From NCBI RefSeq assembly GCF_016741855.1, contig NZ_JAERRH010000005.1, positions 310,001 to 374,000 of the forward strand: a stretch of DNA of 64,000 bases, written 5' to 3'. Of the stretch, positions 24,062 through 33,131 are shown in pieces (position 1 is the stretch's first letter; each line of letters opens with the position of its first letter). Under the pieces are notes generated by a model that saw nothing but the letters and a program-made list of their open reading frames with translations, was not told where the DNA came from and did not search any database. This DNA comes from Streptomyces musisoli (lineage in GTDB: Bacteria > Actinomycetota > Actinomycetes > Streptomycetales > Streptomycetaceae). The position numbers were made by a program, and so were the translations under genes.

Positions 24062-25063
24062 GTGGACGTCTCGATGACCCTGTGGGTCTTCACCATCGTG
24101 GGCCTGGCCGCCCTGATCGCGGTCGACTTCTTCATCGGCCGCAAGCCGCATGAGGTGTCGATCAGGGAAGCGGGTATCTGGACGGTCGTCTGGATCGCCC
24201 TGGCCGGCCTCTTCGGTCTCGGCCTCCTCGTCTTCGGCGGGGGACAGCCGGCCGGCGAGTTCTTCGCCGGCTTCATCACCGAGAAGTCGCTGAGCGTCGA
24301 CAACCTCTTCGTCTTCGTCCTGATCATGGCGAAGTTCGCGGTGCCCGCCCAGTATCAGCAGCGCGTCCTGCTCGTCGGCGTCCTCATAGCCCTGGTCCTG
24401 CGGGCCGTCTTCATCGCCGCCGGGGCCGCGATCCTCGCCAGCTTCGCCTGGGTGTTCTACCTCTTCGGTGCCTTCCTGATCTGGACCGCCTGGAAGCTAG
24501 TCCAGGAGGCCCGCACGGACGAGGAGGACGAGGAGTACGAGGAGAACAAGCTGCTGAAGGCCGTGGAGCGCAAGTTCGGCGTGGCCGACCGGTACCACGG
24601 CACCAAGCTGTGGATTCAGCAGAACGGCAAGCGCGTCATGACCCCGATGCTGGTCGTGATGCTCGCCATCGGCACCACGGACGTGCTGTTCGCCCTGGAC
24701 TCCATCCCCGCGATCTTCGGTCTGACCCAGGACCCGTACATCGTCTTCACCGCCAACGCCTTCGCCCTGATGGGCCTGCGCCAGCTGTACTTCCTCATCG
24801 GGGGACTGCTCCGGAAGCTGGTCCACCTCTCCTACGGGCTGTCGATCATTCTCGGCTTCATCGGCGTCAAGCTGGTGCTGCACGCCCTGCACGAGTCCGG
24901 CGTTCACGTGCCCGAGATCAGCATCCCGGTCTCGCTCGGCGTGATCTGTGCGGTCCTCGCGGTCACCACCGTCACCAGCCTGCTCGCCTCCCGGAAGCAG
25001 GCGGCCGCCGAGGCGGCGCGGGCCGGCGGCGAGGGCGCCCGTAAGAGCAGCGTCGAAGTCTGA
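24062..25063 (+). CDS. TerC/Alx-family membrane protein, probable Mn2+ exporter
   Basis: 333 residues with about eight membrane helices. The family's paired acidic motifs are visible: LIAVDFFIGRKPHEVSIREA in helix 1 and EKSLSVDNLFVFVLIMAKF in the third, then TTDVLFALDSIPAIFGLTQD in the second half. An acidic cytosolic loop (DEEDEEYEENKLLKAVERKF) divides the two halves. TerC/Alx proteins protect against manganese excess and tellurite. GTG 24062 follows GGAGGTGCA directly. Translation is likely controlled by the Mn2+ riboswitch described at 23920. It closes the TerD-TerD-TerC module. Confidence 0.95.
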   Translation: MDVSMTLWVFTIVGLAALIAVDFFIGRKPHEVSIREAGIWTVVWIALAGLFGLGLLVFGGGQPAGEFFAGFITEKSLSVDNLFVFVLIMAKFAVPAQYQQRVLLVGVLIALVLRAVFIAAGAAILASFAWVFYLFGAFLIWTAWKLVQEARTDEEDEEYEENKLLKAVERKFGVADRYHGTKLWIQQNGKRVMTPMLVVMLAIGTTDVLFALDSIPAIFGLTQDPYIVFTANAFALMGLRQLYFLIGGLLRKLVHLSYGLSIILGFIGVKLVLHALHESGVHVPEISIPVSLGVICAVLAVTTVTSLLASRKQAAAEAARAGGEGARKSSVEV

Positions 25064-25224
25064 CCGCGCCTCGCGGAAGCCCGCGATCGCGTACCGCCCC
25101 TCTGCGGGGTCTCGATGTGACGCGGGGCTTGGTCCCACCGGCACCGGGCCCCGCACCGGAAAGGATGAGAGGTATCCGAAAAGAACGGAATGCGAACCCT
25201 GTAAGCCTCTGCGACCATCGCCGC

Positions 25225-26325
25225 ATGATCACTCGGCTCCGGTCGCTCACCCATCAATGGACGATCCTCGTGCCGGTGCTCGCGGTCGTTCTGCTGGTCT
25301 TCACCTGGGGCCGGGACCTGCCAGGCGCCGTCGTCGCCCTGGTGACCCTCGTGCTCGCCGGCTCCGTCCTGTCGGCGGTGCACCACGCCGAGGTGATCGC
25401 CCACCGGGTCGGCGAGCCCTTCGGCTCCCTGGTGCTCGCCATCGCCGTGACGATCATCGAGGTGGCCCTGATCGTCACCCTCATGGCCGACGGCGGTGAC
25501 AAGAGTTCCACGCTGGCCCGGGACACCGTCTTCGCTGCTGTGATGATCACCTGCAACGGCATCGTCGGGCTCTGCCTGCTCGTCGCCTCCCTGCGGCACG
25601 GCACGGCCGTCTTCAACCCCGAGGGCACCGGTGCCGCGCTGGCGACCGTGGCGACACTGGCCACGCTCAGCCTGGTGCTGCCGACCTTCACCACCAGCAG
25701 GCCCGGACCCGAGTTCTCCTCCGTCCAGCTGACCTTCGCCGCACTGTCCTCACTGATCCTGTACGGCCTGTTCGTGACCACCCAGACCGTGCGCCACCGT
25801 GACTACTTCCTGCCCATCACCCGGCAGGGCGAGGTCATCACCGGCGAGGACCATGCCGGGCCCCCGTCCGTGCGCACCGCCTGGTTCAGCCTCGGCCTGC
25901 TCGGGCTGGCCCTGATCGGTGTGGTCGGCCTGGCCAAGGGCGTGTCGCCCACGATCGAGGCGGGTGTCTCCGCGGCGGGCCTGCCGCAGGCGGTGGTCGG
26001 CGTGGTCATCGCCCTGCTCGTCCTGCTGCCCGAGACGATCGCCGCGCTGCGCTCCGCCCGCCGGGACCGGGTGCAGACCAGCCTCAACCTCGCGCTCGGC
26101 TCCGCGATGGCCAGCATCGGCCTGACCATCCCGGCCGTGGCCCTCGCCTCCGTCTGGCTGTCCGGGCCGCTCGTCCTCGGCCTCGGTCCGACGCACATGC
26201 TGCTGCTCGCCGTGACCGTGGTGGTCAGTTCCCTGACCGTGGTGCCGGGCAGGGCCACACCCCTGCAGGGCGGCGTCCATCTGGTGCTGTTCGCGGCCTA
26301 TCTGGAACTGGCGATCAACCCGTGA
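25225..26325 (+). CDS. Ca2+/H+ (or Na+,K+/H+) antiporter, ChaA/CAX type
   Basis: 366 residues, about eleven membrane helices. Both alpha repeats of the cation/proton exchanger family carry their key acidic motif: GEPFGSLVLAIAVTIIEVAL (first) and VVGVVIALLVLLPETIAAL (second), with the conserved Glu in each (IIEV and LPET). It exchanges cytosolic Ca2+ or monovalent cations for protons. ATG 25225 is chosen because the longer frame adds a non-conserved Arg/Pro-rich extension. A hairpin of C4/G4 arms (25097-25110) in the upstream region may terminate terC transcription. Its nearness to terC suggests a shared ion-homeostasis role. Confidence 0.92.
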   Translation: MITRLRSLTHQWTILVPVLAVVLLVFTWGRDLPGAVVALVTLVLAGSVLSAVHHAEVIAHRVGEPFGSLVLAIAVTIIEVALIVTLMADGGDKSSTLARDTVFAAVMITCNGIVGLCLLVASLRHGTAVFNPEGTGAALATVATLATLSLVLPTFTTSRPGPEFSSVQLTFAALSSLILYGLFVTTQTVRHRDYFLPITRQGEVITGEDHAGPPSVRTAWFSLGLLGLALIGVVGLAKGVSPTIEAGVSAAGLPQAVVGVVIALLVLLPETIAALRSARRDRVQTSLNLALGSAMASIGLTIPAVALASVWLSGPLVLGLGPTHMLLLAVTVVVSSLTVVPGRATPLQGGVHLVLFAAYLELAINP

Positions 26326-26352
26326 CCGGAAGCCGGCGCGCGAGGCGTCCGG

Positions 26353-27657
26353 TCAGCCCGTGGCCGGCTCCACCGCCGGCACGGGCACGGGCCGCGTCTC
26401 CGGCAGCAGCGCGAAACACACCAGGCTGATCAGCGCGATACCCGTCAGGTACACCCCCACACCCCAAGGCACCCGCCCGCCGCGCTCCGCGAGCGCCGTG
26501 GCGACGATCGGGGTGAGAGCACCGCCGAGGACTCCGCCGAGGTTGTAGCCCACCGCGGCGCCCGTGCAGCGCACCCGAGGCTCGTACAGCTCCGGCAGAT
26601 AGGCGGCGATCACCGCGAACATGGTGACGAAGGCGAGCAGGGCGCCCAGGATGGCGAGGAACATCAGCAGCGGCTCGCCGGTCGCCAGCAGCGCGACCAT
26701 CGGCAGCATCCACAGGACGCAGGCGGCGCACCCCGTCAGACACATCGGCCGGCGCCCGTACCGGTCACCGAGCAGCGCCACGAGGGGAATGAGCGCGCCC
26801 TTCACGAGCACCGCGCCCATGACGCACATCAGCATGACGGTACGGCTCACGCCGAGCCGTTCCGTCGCATACGCCAGCGACCAGGTCGTCACCGCGTAGA
26901 ACACCGCGTACCCCACCGCCAGCGCGCCTGCCGTCAGCAGCACCAGCCGCCCGTGGTGCCGTACGACCTCGACGAGCGGCACGCGCGCGTGGTCGTCGAT
27001 CTCCAGAAACCGGGGGCTCTCGGTGAGTGACGAGCGCAGCCACAACCCGGCCAGCGCCAGAGCGCCGGCCGCCCAGAACGGCACCCGCCAGCCCCAGCGC
27101 GCGAACTCCGCGTCGGACAGTGCCGCCGACAGGGCGAGCGTCACCCCGTTGGCCAGGACGAAGCCGAGTGCCGGACCCACCTGGGGGAAGCTCGACCACA
27201 GGGCGCGCCGCCCGGCGGGAGCGTGTTCGGCGGTCAGCAGCACCGCCCCGCCCCATTCCCCGCCGAGCCCCAGCCCCTGGACGAAACGCAGGACGAGCAG
27301 GAGGACGGGTGCGGCCACACCGATGGTCCCGTAGGACGGCACACAGCCGACGGCGACCGTGGAGGCGCCGGTGAGCAGCAGCGAGATGACGAGCACCGGC
27401 CGTCGTCCGCGCCGGTCCCCGAGGTGCCCGAACAGCACCGAGCCCAGCGGTCTGGCCACGAATCCCACCCCGAACGTCCCGAACGCCGCCAGCGTCCCCG
27501 CGACCGGAGAGAACGTCGGGAAGAACAACGGCCCCAGAACCAGAGCCGCCGCGGTCCCGTAGACGAAGAAGTCGTAGAACTCGATCGCCGTCCCGGCGAG
27601 GGAGGCGGCGGCGAGCCGAAGCATGGACGGGGTACTCACGGCGCGTACATCGCTCAT
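26353..27657 (-). CDS. MFS transporter of the metabolite:H+ symporter (MHS) family
   Basis: 434 residues, twelve membrane helices. MHS signatures are TAIEFYDFFVYGTAAALVLG at the start, LFGHLGDRRGRRPVLV after helix 2, QGLGLGGEWGGAVLL in helix 4 and LGDRYGRRPM in the second half. The family (ShiA, ProP, KgtP, CitA) imports carboxylates such as shikimate, betaine or citrate with protons. The gene is divergent from aroQ, which makes a shikimate/quinate-type substrate attractive but unproven. ATG 27657 is well placed. It is convergent with the antiporter, with only 27 bases between stops. Confidence 0.9.
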   Translation of the reverse strand: MSDVRAVSTPSMLRLAAASLAGTAIEFYDFFVYGTAAALVLGPLFFPTFSPVAGTLAAFGTFGVGFVARPLGSVLFGHLGDRRGRRPVLVISLLLTGASTVAVGCVPSYGTIGVAAPVLLLVLRFVQGLGLGGEWGGAVLLTAEHAPAGRRALWSSFPQVGPALGFVLANGVTLALSAALSDAEFARWGWRVPFWAAGALALAGLWLRSSLTESPRFLEIDDHARVPLVEVVRHHGRLVLLTAGALAVGYAVFYAVTTWSLAYATERLGVSRTVMLMCVMGAVLVKGALIPLVALLGDRYGRRPMCLTGCAACVLWMLPMVALLATGEPLLMFLAILGALLAFVTMFAVIAAYLPELYEPRVRCTGAAVGYNLGGVLGGALTPIVATALAERGGRVPWGVGVYLTGIALISLVCFALLPETRPVPVPAVEPATG

Positions 27658-27835
27658 GCCGCGTCAACTACCCACAGTGATCAGGGGTTACGGGGGCGTA
27701 CGGTGGTGATCAAGGGACCGGAGTGCACGCCGGGGCGACCGGCGCGCATGGCCTCGCCGACCGCCCTGACGAGCGTGATAGACCGGGTGCGAACAGCGGT
27801 CGCAGCCGCGCCGCGCCGAACGGACCGGAGGAACC

Positions 27836-28309
27836 GTGCCCTGCACCCTGGCCAACGCCCCGATCATGATCCTCAACGGGCCGAACCTGAACCTCCTCGG
27901 CCAGCGCCAGCCCGAGATCTACGGCAGGGAAACGCTGGCCGACGTGCAGGAGCTGTGCGCCGAGGCGGCGGCCGCACACGGGGGCACGGTGGATTTCCGG
28001 CAGTCCAACCGCGAGGGCGAACTGGTCGACTGGATCCACGAGGCCCGGCTGGGGCACTGCGGCATCGTCATCAACCCCGGCGCCTACTCGCACACGTCGG
28101 TCGCCATTCTGGACGCACTCAACACGTGCGACGGCATGCCCGTGCTCGAGGTGCACATCTCCAACATCCACCAGCGTGAGTCCTTCAGGCACCACTCGTA
28201 TGTCTCGCTGCGCGCCGACGGTGTGATCGCCGGCTGCGGAGTGCAGGGCTACGTGTTCGGCGTGGAGCGGGTCGCGACGCTGCTCGGGGCGGCGCAGAGC
28301 GGCGACTGA
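27836..28309 (+). CDS. aroQ: Type II 3-dehydroquinate dehydratase
   Basis: 157 residues, the usual size. Active-site motifs are IMILNGPNLNLLGQRQPEIY with Asn and the catalytic Tyr, FRQSNREGELVDWIHEA, VINPGAYSHTSVAILDAL, and VHISNIHQRESFRHHSY with the catalytic His. It converts 3-dehydroquinate to 3-dehydroshikimate in the shikimate pathway or, in catabolic settings, in quinate use. GTG 27836 follows GGAGGAACC. The adjacent divergent MHS transporter suggests a possible catabolic copy. Short repeats containing the stop codon follow the gene. Confidence 0.97.
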   Translation: MPCTLANAPIMILNGPNLNLLGQRQPEIYGRETLADVQELCAEAAAAHGGTVDFRQSNREGELVDWIHEARLGHCGIVINPGAYSHTSVAILDALNTCDGMPVLEVHISNIHQRESFRHHSYVSLRADGVIAGCGVQGYVFGVERVATLLGAAQSGD

Positions 28310-28369
28310 ACCGGCGCGGCGAGTGATCCGGCGCCGGCCGGGGCAGGCCGACGAGTGATCCGGCGCCGG
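28301..28369. repeat. Three short repeats beginning at the aroQ stop codon
   Basis: Units ggcgactgaaccggcgc (28301-28317), ggcgagtgatccggcgccgg (28318-28337) and gacgagtgatccggcgccgg (28350-28369). The first contains the aroQ TGA; the others reproduce the TGA in the same context. It lies between convergent aroQ and the amino acid transporter. Confidence 0.75.
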
Positions 28370-28407
28370 GCGGGACGGCGCAGCCGAGGGCCGACCCGCG
28401 CGCGGCA

Positions 28408-29184
28408 CTACAGCCGGCCGGCCTCCACGATCCGCCGCAGGAAGCGCCGTGTGCGCTCCTGCCGGGGGTCGCCGAAAACCTGCTCGGCGGTGCCGCGTTC
28501 CAGAACGACCCCACCGTCCAGAAAACAGACCTGGTCCGCGACGTCCCTGGCGAAGCCCATCTCGTGCGTCGCCAGCACCATGGTCATGCCCTGGTCCTTC
28601 AGGTCACGGACCACCTCCAGGACCTCACCCACCAGTTCCGGGTCGAGCGCGGCCGTGATCTCGTCCAGCAGCAACAGCCGCGGCCGCACCGCGAGGGCCC
28701 GGACGATCGCCACCCGCTGCTGCTGACCGCCGCTGAGCCGGTCCGGGTAGGCATCCGCCTTGCCGCCCAGTCCGAGGCGCTCCAGCAGCTCCCTGGCGCG
28801 CTCCTCGGCCTCCGCGCGGCTGACGCCGTGCACCCGGCGCGGGGCGAGCGTGACGTTGTCGAGCACGGTCATGTGCGGGAAGAGGTTGTACGCCTGGAAG
28901 ACGACGCCGATCCGGCGCCGTACCGCGTCCTGGTCCACCCGCGGATCGGTGATCTCCTCGCCGTCCAGCCAGATCGCGCCGTCGTCGATCTCCTCCAGGA
29001 GGTTGGCGCAGCGCAGCAGCGTCGACTTGCCGGAGCCCGAGGCGCCGATCAGCGCGGTGACCGTGTGCGGGGCGACCTCCAGATCGACGTCCCGCAGGAC
29101 GACCGAGCCGCCGAAGGTCTTGCGGACGGACTCCATCCGCAGGACGGGCGCGTCGCCCACGGTCGTGGTCTCAGGCGTGCTCAC
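28408..29184 (-). CDS. Polar amino acid ABC transporter, ATP-binding protein
   Basis: 258 residues. Walker A is GASGSGKSTLLRC (about 46-58), the Q-loop VVFQAYNLFPHMTVLDNV, the ABC signature LSGGQQQRVAIVRAL, Walker B RLLLLDEITAALDPE and the H-loop LATHEMGFARDVAD. The sequence is of the GlnQ/HisP type that energises import of polar amino acids. It is the last gene of a three-gene operon (binding protein, permease, ATPase), 18 bases after the permease stop. Confidence 0.95.
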   Translation of the reverse strand: MSTPETTTVGDAPVLRMESVRKTFGGSVVLRDVDLEVAPHTVTALIGASGSGKSTLLRCANLLEEIDDGAIWLDGEEITDPRVDQDAVRRRIGVVFQAYNLFPHMTVLDNVTLAPRRVHGVSRAEAEERARELLERLGLGGKADAYPDRLSGGQQQRVAIVRALAVRPRLLLLDEITAALDPELVGEVLEVVRDLKDQGMTMVLATHEMGFARDVADQVCFLDGGVVLERGTAEQVFGDPRQERTRRFLRRIVEAGRL

Positions 29185-29202
29185 AGCGATCCTCCCGGGC
29201 GT

Positions 29203-30123
29203 TCACAGGGACCCTCCCTGGGCCTGCCGCCGGTCCATCCGGGCCGTCACCCAGTCGGTGAACCGGGTCATCGGGATGGTCAGCGCCACGAACACCAGCC
29301 CCGCGACGATGTACGGCGTGTAGTTCAGACTGCGGCCCACGATGATGTCGGCCGCCCGTACGGCGTCCACCGCACCCCCGATGGACACCAGCCCGGTGTC
29401 CTTCTGCAGCGACACCAGGTCGTTGAGCAGCGGCGGCACCTGACGGCGCACCGCCTGAGGAAGTACGACGTGCCGCAGGGCCTGCCGGCTGGTGAGACCC
29501 AGCGAGCGTGCCGCCGCGCGCTGCGAGGGATGGACGGACTCGATGCCGGCCCGGAACACCTCCGCCACGTATGCCGAGTACGTCAGCGTCAGTGCCGTGC
29601 CGCCGAGCACCACCGGATCGACCGTCACGCCCTGCAGCCGCAGCGCCGGAACCCCCAGCACCACGATCATCAGATTGATGATGAGCGGCAGCCCGCGGAA
29701 GAAGTCGGTGTAGGCCGCGGCCAGTACCCGGAGCGGGAAGAAGACCGGGCCGCGCAGGGTCCGTGCGACGGCGATCAGCATGCCGAGGACCAGGACGGCG
29801 GCACCGCAGATCAACAGCAGGCGGACGTTCAGCCACAGCCCTTCGAGGACCTTCCAGAACGCCTCGCGCGCGTAGTGCGCGCTGAAGAAGGTCTCCTTGG
29901 TGCGTGGCCAGCCCGGCGCGTTGACGACGACGAGGTAGAGAACGGCGGCCGTGACGAGGGTCGACAGGGACGCGAGGGCCGTGGCACGGCGCGCACGCGC
30001 GCGTCGGTAGCGCTCGCGCGCCAGGCGCCGCTCGGAGGGCACATAGCCGTCGTCGGCGCCGCCAGCCATGTCGCCCTCGCCGTCCGCCCCCTCCCGGGCC
30101 GACTCGTCCTTGGTGACCGTCAC
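29203..30123 (-). CDS. Polar amino acid ABC transporter, permease
   Basis: 306 residues. A 60-residue charged cytosolic N-terminus (VTVTKDESAREGADGEGDMA, then an Arg-rich stretch) precedes about five membrane helices; the EAA loop of the HisMQ family is seen as RAAARSLGLTSRQALRHVVL. The start is GTG 30123, which overlaps the TGA of the binding-protein gene (GTGA), so translation is coupled. A single permease gene suggests a homodimeric channel. Substrate is not identifiable from sequence. Confidence 0.93.
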   Translation of the reverse strand: MTVTKDESAREGADGEGDMAGGADDGYVPSERRLARERYRRARARRATALASLSTLVTAAVLYLVVVNAPGWPRTKETFFSAHYAREAFWKVLEGLWLNVRLLLICGAAVLVLGMLIAVARTLRGPVFFPLRVLAAAYTDFFRGLPLIINLMIVVLGVPALRLQGVTVDPVVLGGTALTLTYSAYVAEVFRAGIESVHPSQRAAARSLGLTSRQALRHVVLPQAVRRQVPPLLNDLVSLQKDTGLVSIGGAVDAVRAADIIVGRSLNYTPYIVAGLVFVALTIPMTRFTDWVTARMDRRQAQGGSL

Positions 30124-31004
30124 TTGAGCACCGGAGCGTCGACGGCGTCCGAGAGCCACTGCTTCTCGATGCGGGCCAGCGTGCCGTCCTTGCGCAGGGC
30201 GTCGACGGCTCCGGTCACGCACCGGGTCAGCGCGCTTCCCTTGTCCAGCACCAGCCCGAACTGCTCCGGCGAACCGCCCTGGTTCTCGAACTGGCCGACG
30301 ATCTTCGCGTCCGTCACCTCGGCCGCGGTGATGTAGAAAGCGGTCGGCAGATCGGTGACGACGGCGTCGACCTGGCCGTTCTTCAGCGCGGACTTGGCCT
30401 GGTCGTTCTTGGCGTAGACGGCGGCCTGCCGGGCCGGTTGCACGACGTCGGTGATGTAGTCGAGGCTCGTGGTGCCCACCTGCGCGCCCAGCTTGAGCTT
30501 CTTCAGGTCCGCGATGCTCGTCGCCCGGGCGGCCTCGCCGCCCTTGAGCGCGATGACCGCCTGCCGCACGTCGTAGTAGCCGGAGGAGAAGTCCACGGCC
30601 CCCTTGCGCTCGGCGCTGATGGACACCTGGTTGATGTCGAAGTCGAAGGTCTTCACCCCGGGCGCGAACGCCTTGTTGAACGGCACGCTCTGCCATACGA
30701 CCGCGCTCTTGCCGTACCCGAGCCGCTTCGCCACGGCATAGGCGACGGCCGACTCGAAGCCCTGCCCGTTGGCGGGCTTGTCGTCCTTGTACCAGGGCTC
30801 GTACGCCGGTTCGTCCGTCGCGATCGTCAGCTTGCCGGACGTCTTGGTGGCGAGACTGCCCTGGGCGCAGCTCTTCGCGGCCGGCCCGGACGGGGCGGCC
30901 GACGCCTTCTCCTCGGGCTGCGGCGCACAGCCGACAGCGGTGGCGAGCAGGGCTACGGTGACGGCGGCGACCGCGCGACGCACGGCGCGAGGGGCAGGAT
31001 GCAT
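30120..31004 (-). CDS. Polar amino acid ABC transporter, substrate-binding lipoprotein
   Basis: 294 residues. The lipoprotein signal peptide ends in a lipobox-like LLATAVGC with the modified cysteine at about residue 26. The mature part is a periplasmic-binding-protein type II fold of family 3: GKLTIATDEPAYEPWYKD, GFESAVAYAVAKRLGY, FDFDINQVSISAERKGAVDF and VGTTSLDYI. In Gram-positive cells it is tethered outside the membrane and delivers substrate to the permease. It is the first gene of the operon; the promoter should lie in the long region 31005-31496. Confidence 0.93.
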   Translation of the reverse strand: MHPAPRAVRRAVAAVTVALLATAVGCAPQPEEKASAAPSGPAAKSCAQGSLATKTSGKLTIATDEPAYEPWYKDDKPANGQGFESAVAYAVAKRLGYGKSAVVWQSVPFNKAFAPGVKTFDFDINQVSISAERKGAVDFSSGYYDVRQAVIALKGGEAARATSIADLKKLKLGAQVGTTSLDYITDVVQPARQAAVYAKNDQAKSALKNGQVDAVVTDLPTAFYITAAEVTDAKIVGQFENQGGSPEQFGLVLDKGSALTRCVTGAVDALRKDGTLARIEKQWLSDAVDAPVLK

Positions 31005-31496
31005 GGCGGGAGAGTGGCAGCGAACACCGCGTCTGTCCAGGTCACGGCGGTGGTTGTCCGCATACTGGGAACGGGTGTTGCGGCGGTGTGAACACGGCCG
31101 TATCCGGCCACGCGCGTGTGCCCCAGCCTGGGCCGCCGGCCGAGGGCGGGGTTGAAGACCGGCGACCCCTACCGCTCAGGAGCCGTCATCCTGTGCGGGG
31201 CTGCTACCAGTTGACTGCGGGCGCGCGTTCTCCGCGAGTGCGCACGGGGGTTCGATGCGTGCGAAGGATTCACACGGGGCGCGCGAAGAGGTGGCGTACG
31301 CCCAGCGCGGGTGCCCGGTGCGCCCCTGGCGCGGGCGCAACTGGCGTGCGCGGGGCGCGCGTACGACCTGTACGCCGGAGCACGCGCCCCTCTTCGACGC
31401 CGGGCACATCTCACGGGGCTGCGGGAAACCGCGGGGCGCCCATGAACGCACGCACGAGCCGCCCGGGCACCCGCCGAGCCACCGTAAGGCGCCGGC
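31005..31496. other. Intergenic region without a convincing gene
   Basis: About 490 bases between two minus-strand genes. Open frames exist on both strands but have biased Arg/Pro/Gly composition and no recognisable family. The left end must contain the promoter of the amino acid transporter operon. I find no tRNA, terminator with a long stem, or known riboswitch pattern. Confidence 0.5.
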
Positions 31497-32153
31497 TCAC
31501 CACCCGCGCGCGTGCCACTCCGGCAGATGCGGCCGTTCCGCGCCCAGCGAGGTGTCGTTGCCGTGCCCCGGATAGACCCATGTCTCGTCCGGAAGCACGT
31601 CGAAGATCTTCGTCTCCACGTCGTGGATCAGGCTGGCGAACGCCTTCGCGTCCTTGCGCGTGTTGCCGACGCCGCCCGGGAAGAGACAGTCGCCGGTGAA
31701 GACGTGCGGGTGGCCGTGCGGGTCGTCGTAGACCAGCGCGATCGAACCGGGTGTGTGGCCGACCAGGTGGCGCGCGGTGAGCTCCACCCGGCCGACCCTG
31801 ATGACATCGCCGTCGTCGACGAGCACGTCGGTGGGCACCGGGATGCCGGCCGCGTCGTCGCGGCCGGCGTACGTGCGCGCGCCCGTGGCCGCGACGACCC
31901 GGGCGAGCGCCTGCCAGTGGTCGCCGTGCTGGTGCGTGGTGACGACGGACGCGATGCCGTCGTCACCGATCATGGCGAGGAGCGTCTCCGCCTCGTTGGC
32001 GGCGTCGATCAGGAGCTGCTCGTCGGTGGCCCGGCAGCGCAGCAGATAGGCGTTGTTGTCCATCGGGCCGACCGCGATCTTGGTGATCATCAGGTCTTTC
32101 AGCTCGTGCACATCCGCCGGTCCGCCGACCTTGACCTCTCCGGAGTACGTCAT
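31497..32153 (-). CDS. MBL-fold metallohydrolase (glyoxalase II-like)
   Basis: 218 residues. The metal-binding motif THQHGDHW (HxHxDH) lies near residue 75, followed by RHLVGHTPGSIALVY (third His ligand), FTGDCLFPGGVGNTR (bridging Asp) and VYPGHGNDTSLG. This order matches hydroxyacylglutathione hydrolase-like enzymes. In actinobacteria, which use mycothiol, the natural thioester substrate is unknown. The gene follows a mycothiol-dependent family gene on the same strand by 67 bases, so a shared thiol-linked role is possible. Confidence 0.9.
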   Translation of the reverse strand: MTYSGEVKVGGPADVHELKDLMITKIAVGPMDNNAYLLRCRATDEQLLIDAANEAETLLAMIGDDGIASVVTTHQHGDHWQALARVVAATGARTYAGRDDAAGIPVPTDVLVDDGDVIRVGRVELTARHLVGHTPGSIALVYDDPHGHPHVFTGDCLFPGGVGNTRKDAKAFASLIHDVETKIFDVLPDETWVYPGHGNDTSLGAERPHLPEWHARGW

Positions 32154-32220
32154 GGCGGCAGCCTATAGCGGGTGAGCCCCGGTGGACGTCCGTGCGGGCG
32201 AGCCCGCGGGCGGCCGTCGC

Positions 32221-32907
32221 CTACAGCGGGGGCAGCTTCGGCAGCTCCCCGCCGCGCACCTCCAGTGCGGCCCCGTCGCGGCGCCCGGCGAGCCAGCCCA
32301 CCAGGTCCGCCGGCCGGCCGGTGACCGTGACCTCGGGCGCGTCGGCCTCGCGACCGGTGGTCCACGTGCGTGTGCCGTCCGTGACACGCGTCGCCGGGAC
32401 GTCGGGGTGCCCGGAGAACCGCTGGGCGAGGAAGCCGGTCTCCCGCTCCAGGAACTCCGCCGGTAGGTCCTCCAGCTCGTACCCGATCCCGAGGTCGACG
32501 TGGTGCAGCTCCACCTCCACCCACCGCCGGAAGGGCACCCGGGACGCGGAGTCGGTGACCCCGTTGCGCAGCTCCACCGTGCGCGTCCAGTCCGCGGGGG
32601 CGTCCCCGGTCGCCCGGAAGCGGTCCGCGCTCTCCCGGACGTCGGCGATCTGCACCGCCAGGGGCCGCGGGGCGTCGCGCTCGATGTCGGCGTCCCGCGC
32701 CTCGGCGCTCTCGTACATGGGACGGCCTTCGAGGACGTTCACGAGCGCGTCCGCGTTCCGGGCGAGGTGGGCGAGGACGTGCCCGCGGCTCCAGCCCGGA
32801 AGCCGTGACGGCTCGGCGAGCGAGGCGTTGTCCACTTTGGCGACCGCGGTGAGGAGCCGATCGGTCGCTTCGCGTACACAGGCCAGGTCATGAGCGTGAT
32901 CAATCAT
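32221..32907 (-). CDS. Maleylpyruvate isomerase family, mycothiol-dependent enzyme
   Basis: 228 residues. The DinB-like N-terminal domain has LPGWSRGHVLAHLARNADAL with the metal-binding histidines, and FRRWVEVELHHVDLGIGYE supplies the second metal site. A C-terminal domain ends GGELPKLPPL. Family members use mycothiol as a thiol cofactor in detoxification or isomerisation. ATG 32907 is preceded by TAGGGT at a -10 distance (seven bases), hinting at leaderless translation. No upstream conserved residues are lost by this start. Confidence 0.88.
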   Translation of the reverse strand: MIDHAHDLACVREATDRLLTAVAKVDNASLAEPSRLPGWSRGHVLAHLARNADALVNVLEGRPMYESAEARDADIERDAPRPLAVQIADVRESADRFRATGDAPADWTRTVELRNGVTDSASRVPFRRWVEVELHHVDLGIGYELEDLPAEFLERETGFLAQRFSGHPDVPATRVTDGTRTWTTGREADAPEVTVTGRPADLVGWLAGRRDGAALEVRGGELPKLPPL

Positions 32908-33052
32908 GCCGCCGACCCTAGCCCGGCCACACGTTTGGGTGAAGGTGACGAACCCCGACCTCAAATCGAATGCACGTGCTATATCGTCGAAGGTGGCGTC
33001 GGGCATGCTGGAGGGCCGGGGGTTGTTATGCAACCGGGAAATCCGACCGGCG

Positions 33053-33075
33053 TTGTCAGTGGCTCCCCCTAGTCT
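33053..33075 (+). promoter_or_regulatory. PafBC-type DNA-damage promoter of uvrA
   Basis: TTGTCAGTG (33053-33061), 8 bases, TAGTCT (33070-33075): full match to the consensus. Transcription would begin near 33082, giving a leader of about 50 bases with AAGAAAGG as a possible ribosome-binding site for GTG 33132. A short inverted repeat GGTTG-N5-CAACC lies at 33021-33035. No LexA-type palindrome was seen. Confidence 0.88.
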
Positions 33076-33131
33076 GAAGAAGGACGGGGGCCCCGCCCCT
33101 GTCACTTCTCTCAAGAAAGGTGCGGACCGGC

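Noticed and set aside
31240..31275. tRNA T-loop-like GGTTCGATGC
   Set aside because: No acceptor or anticodon stems can be built around it.
31255..31575. 106-residue frame in the 31-kb intergenic region
   Set aside because: Composition typical of noncoding high-G+C DNA and it overlaps the 3' end of the MBL gene on the other strand.
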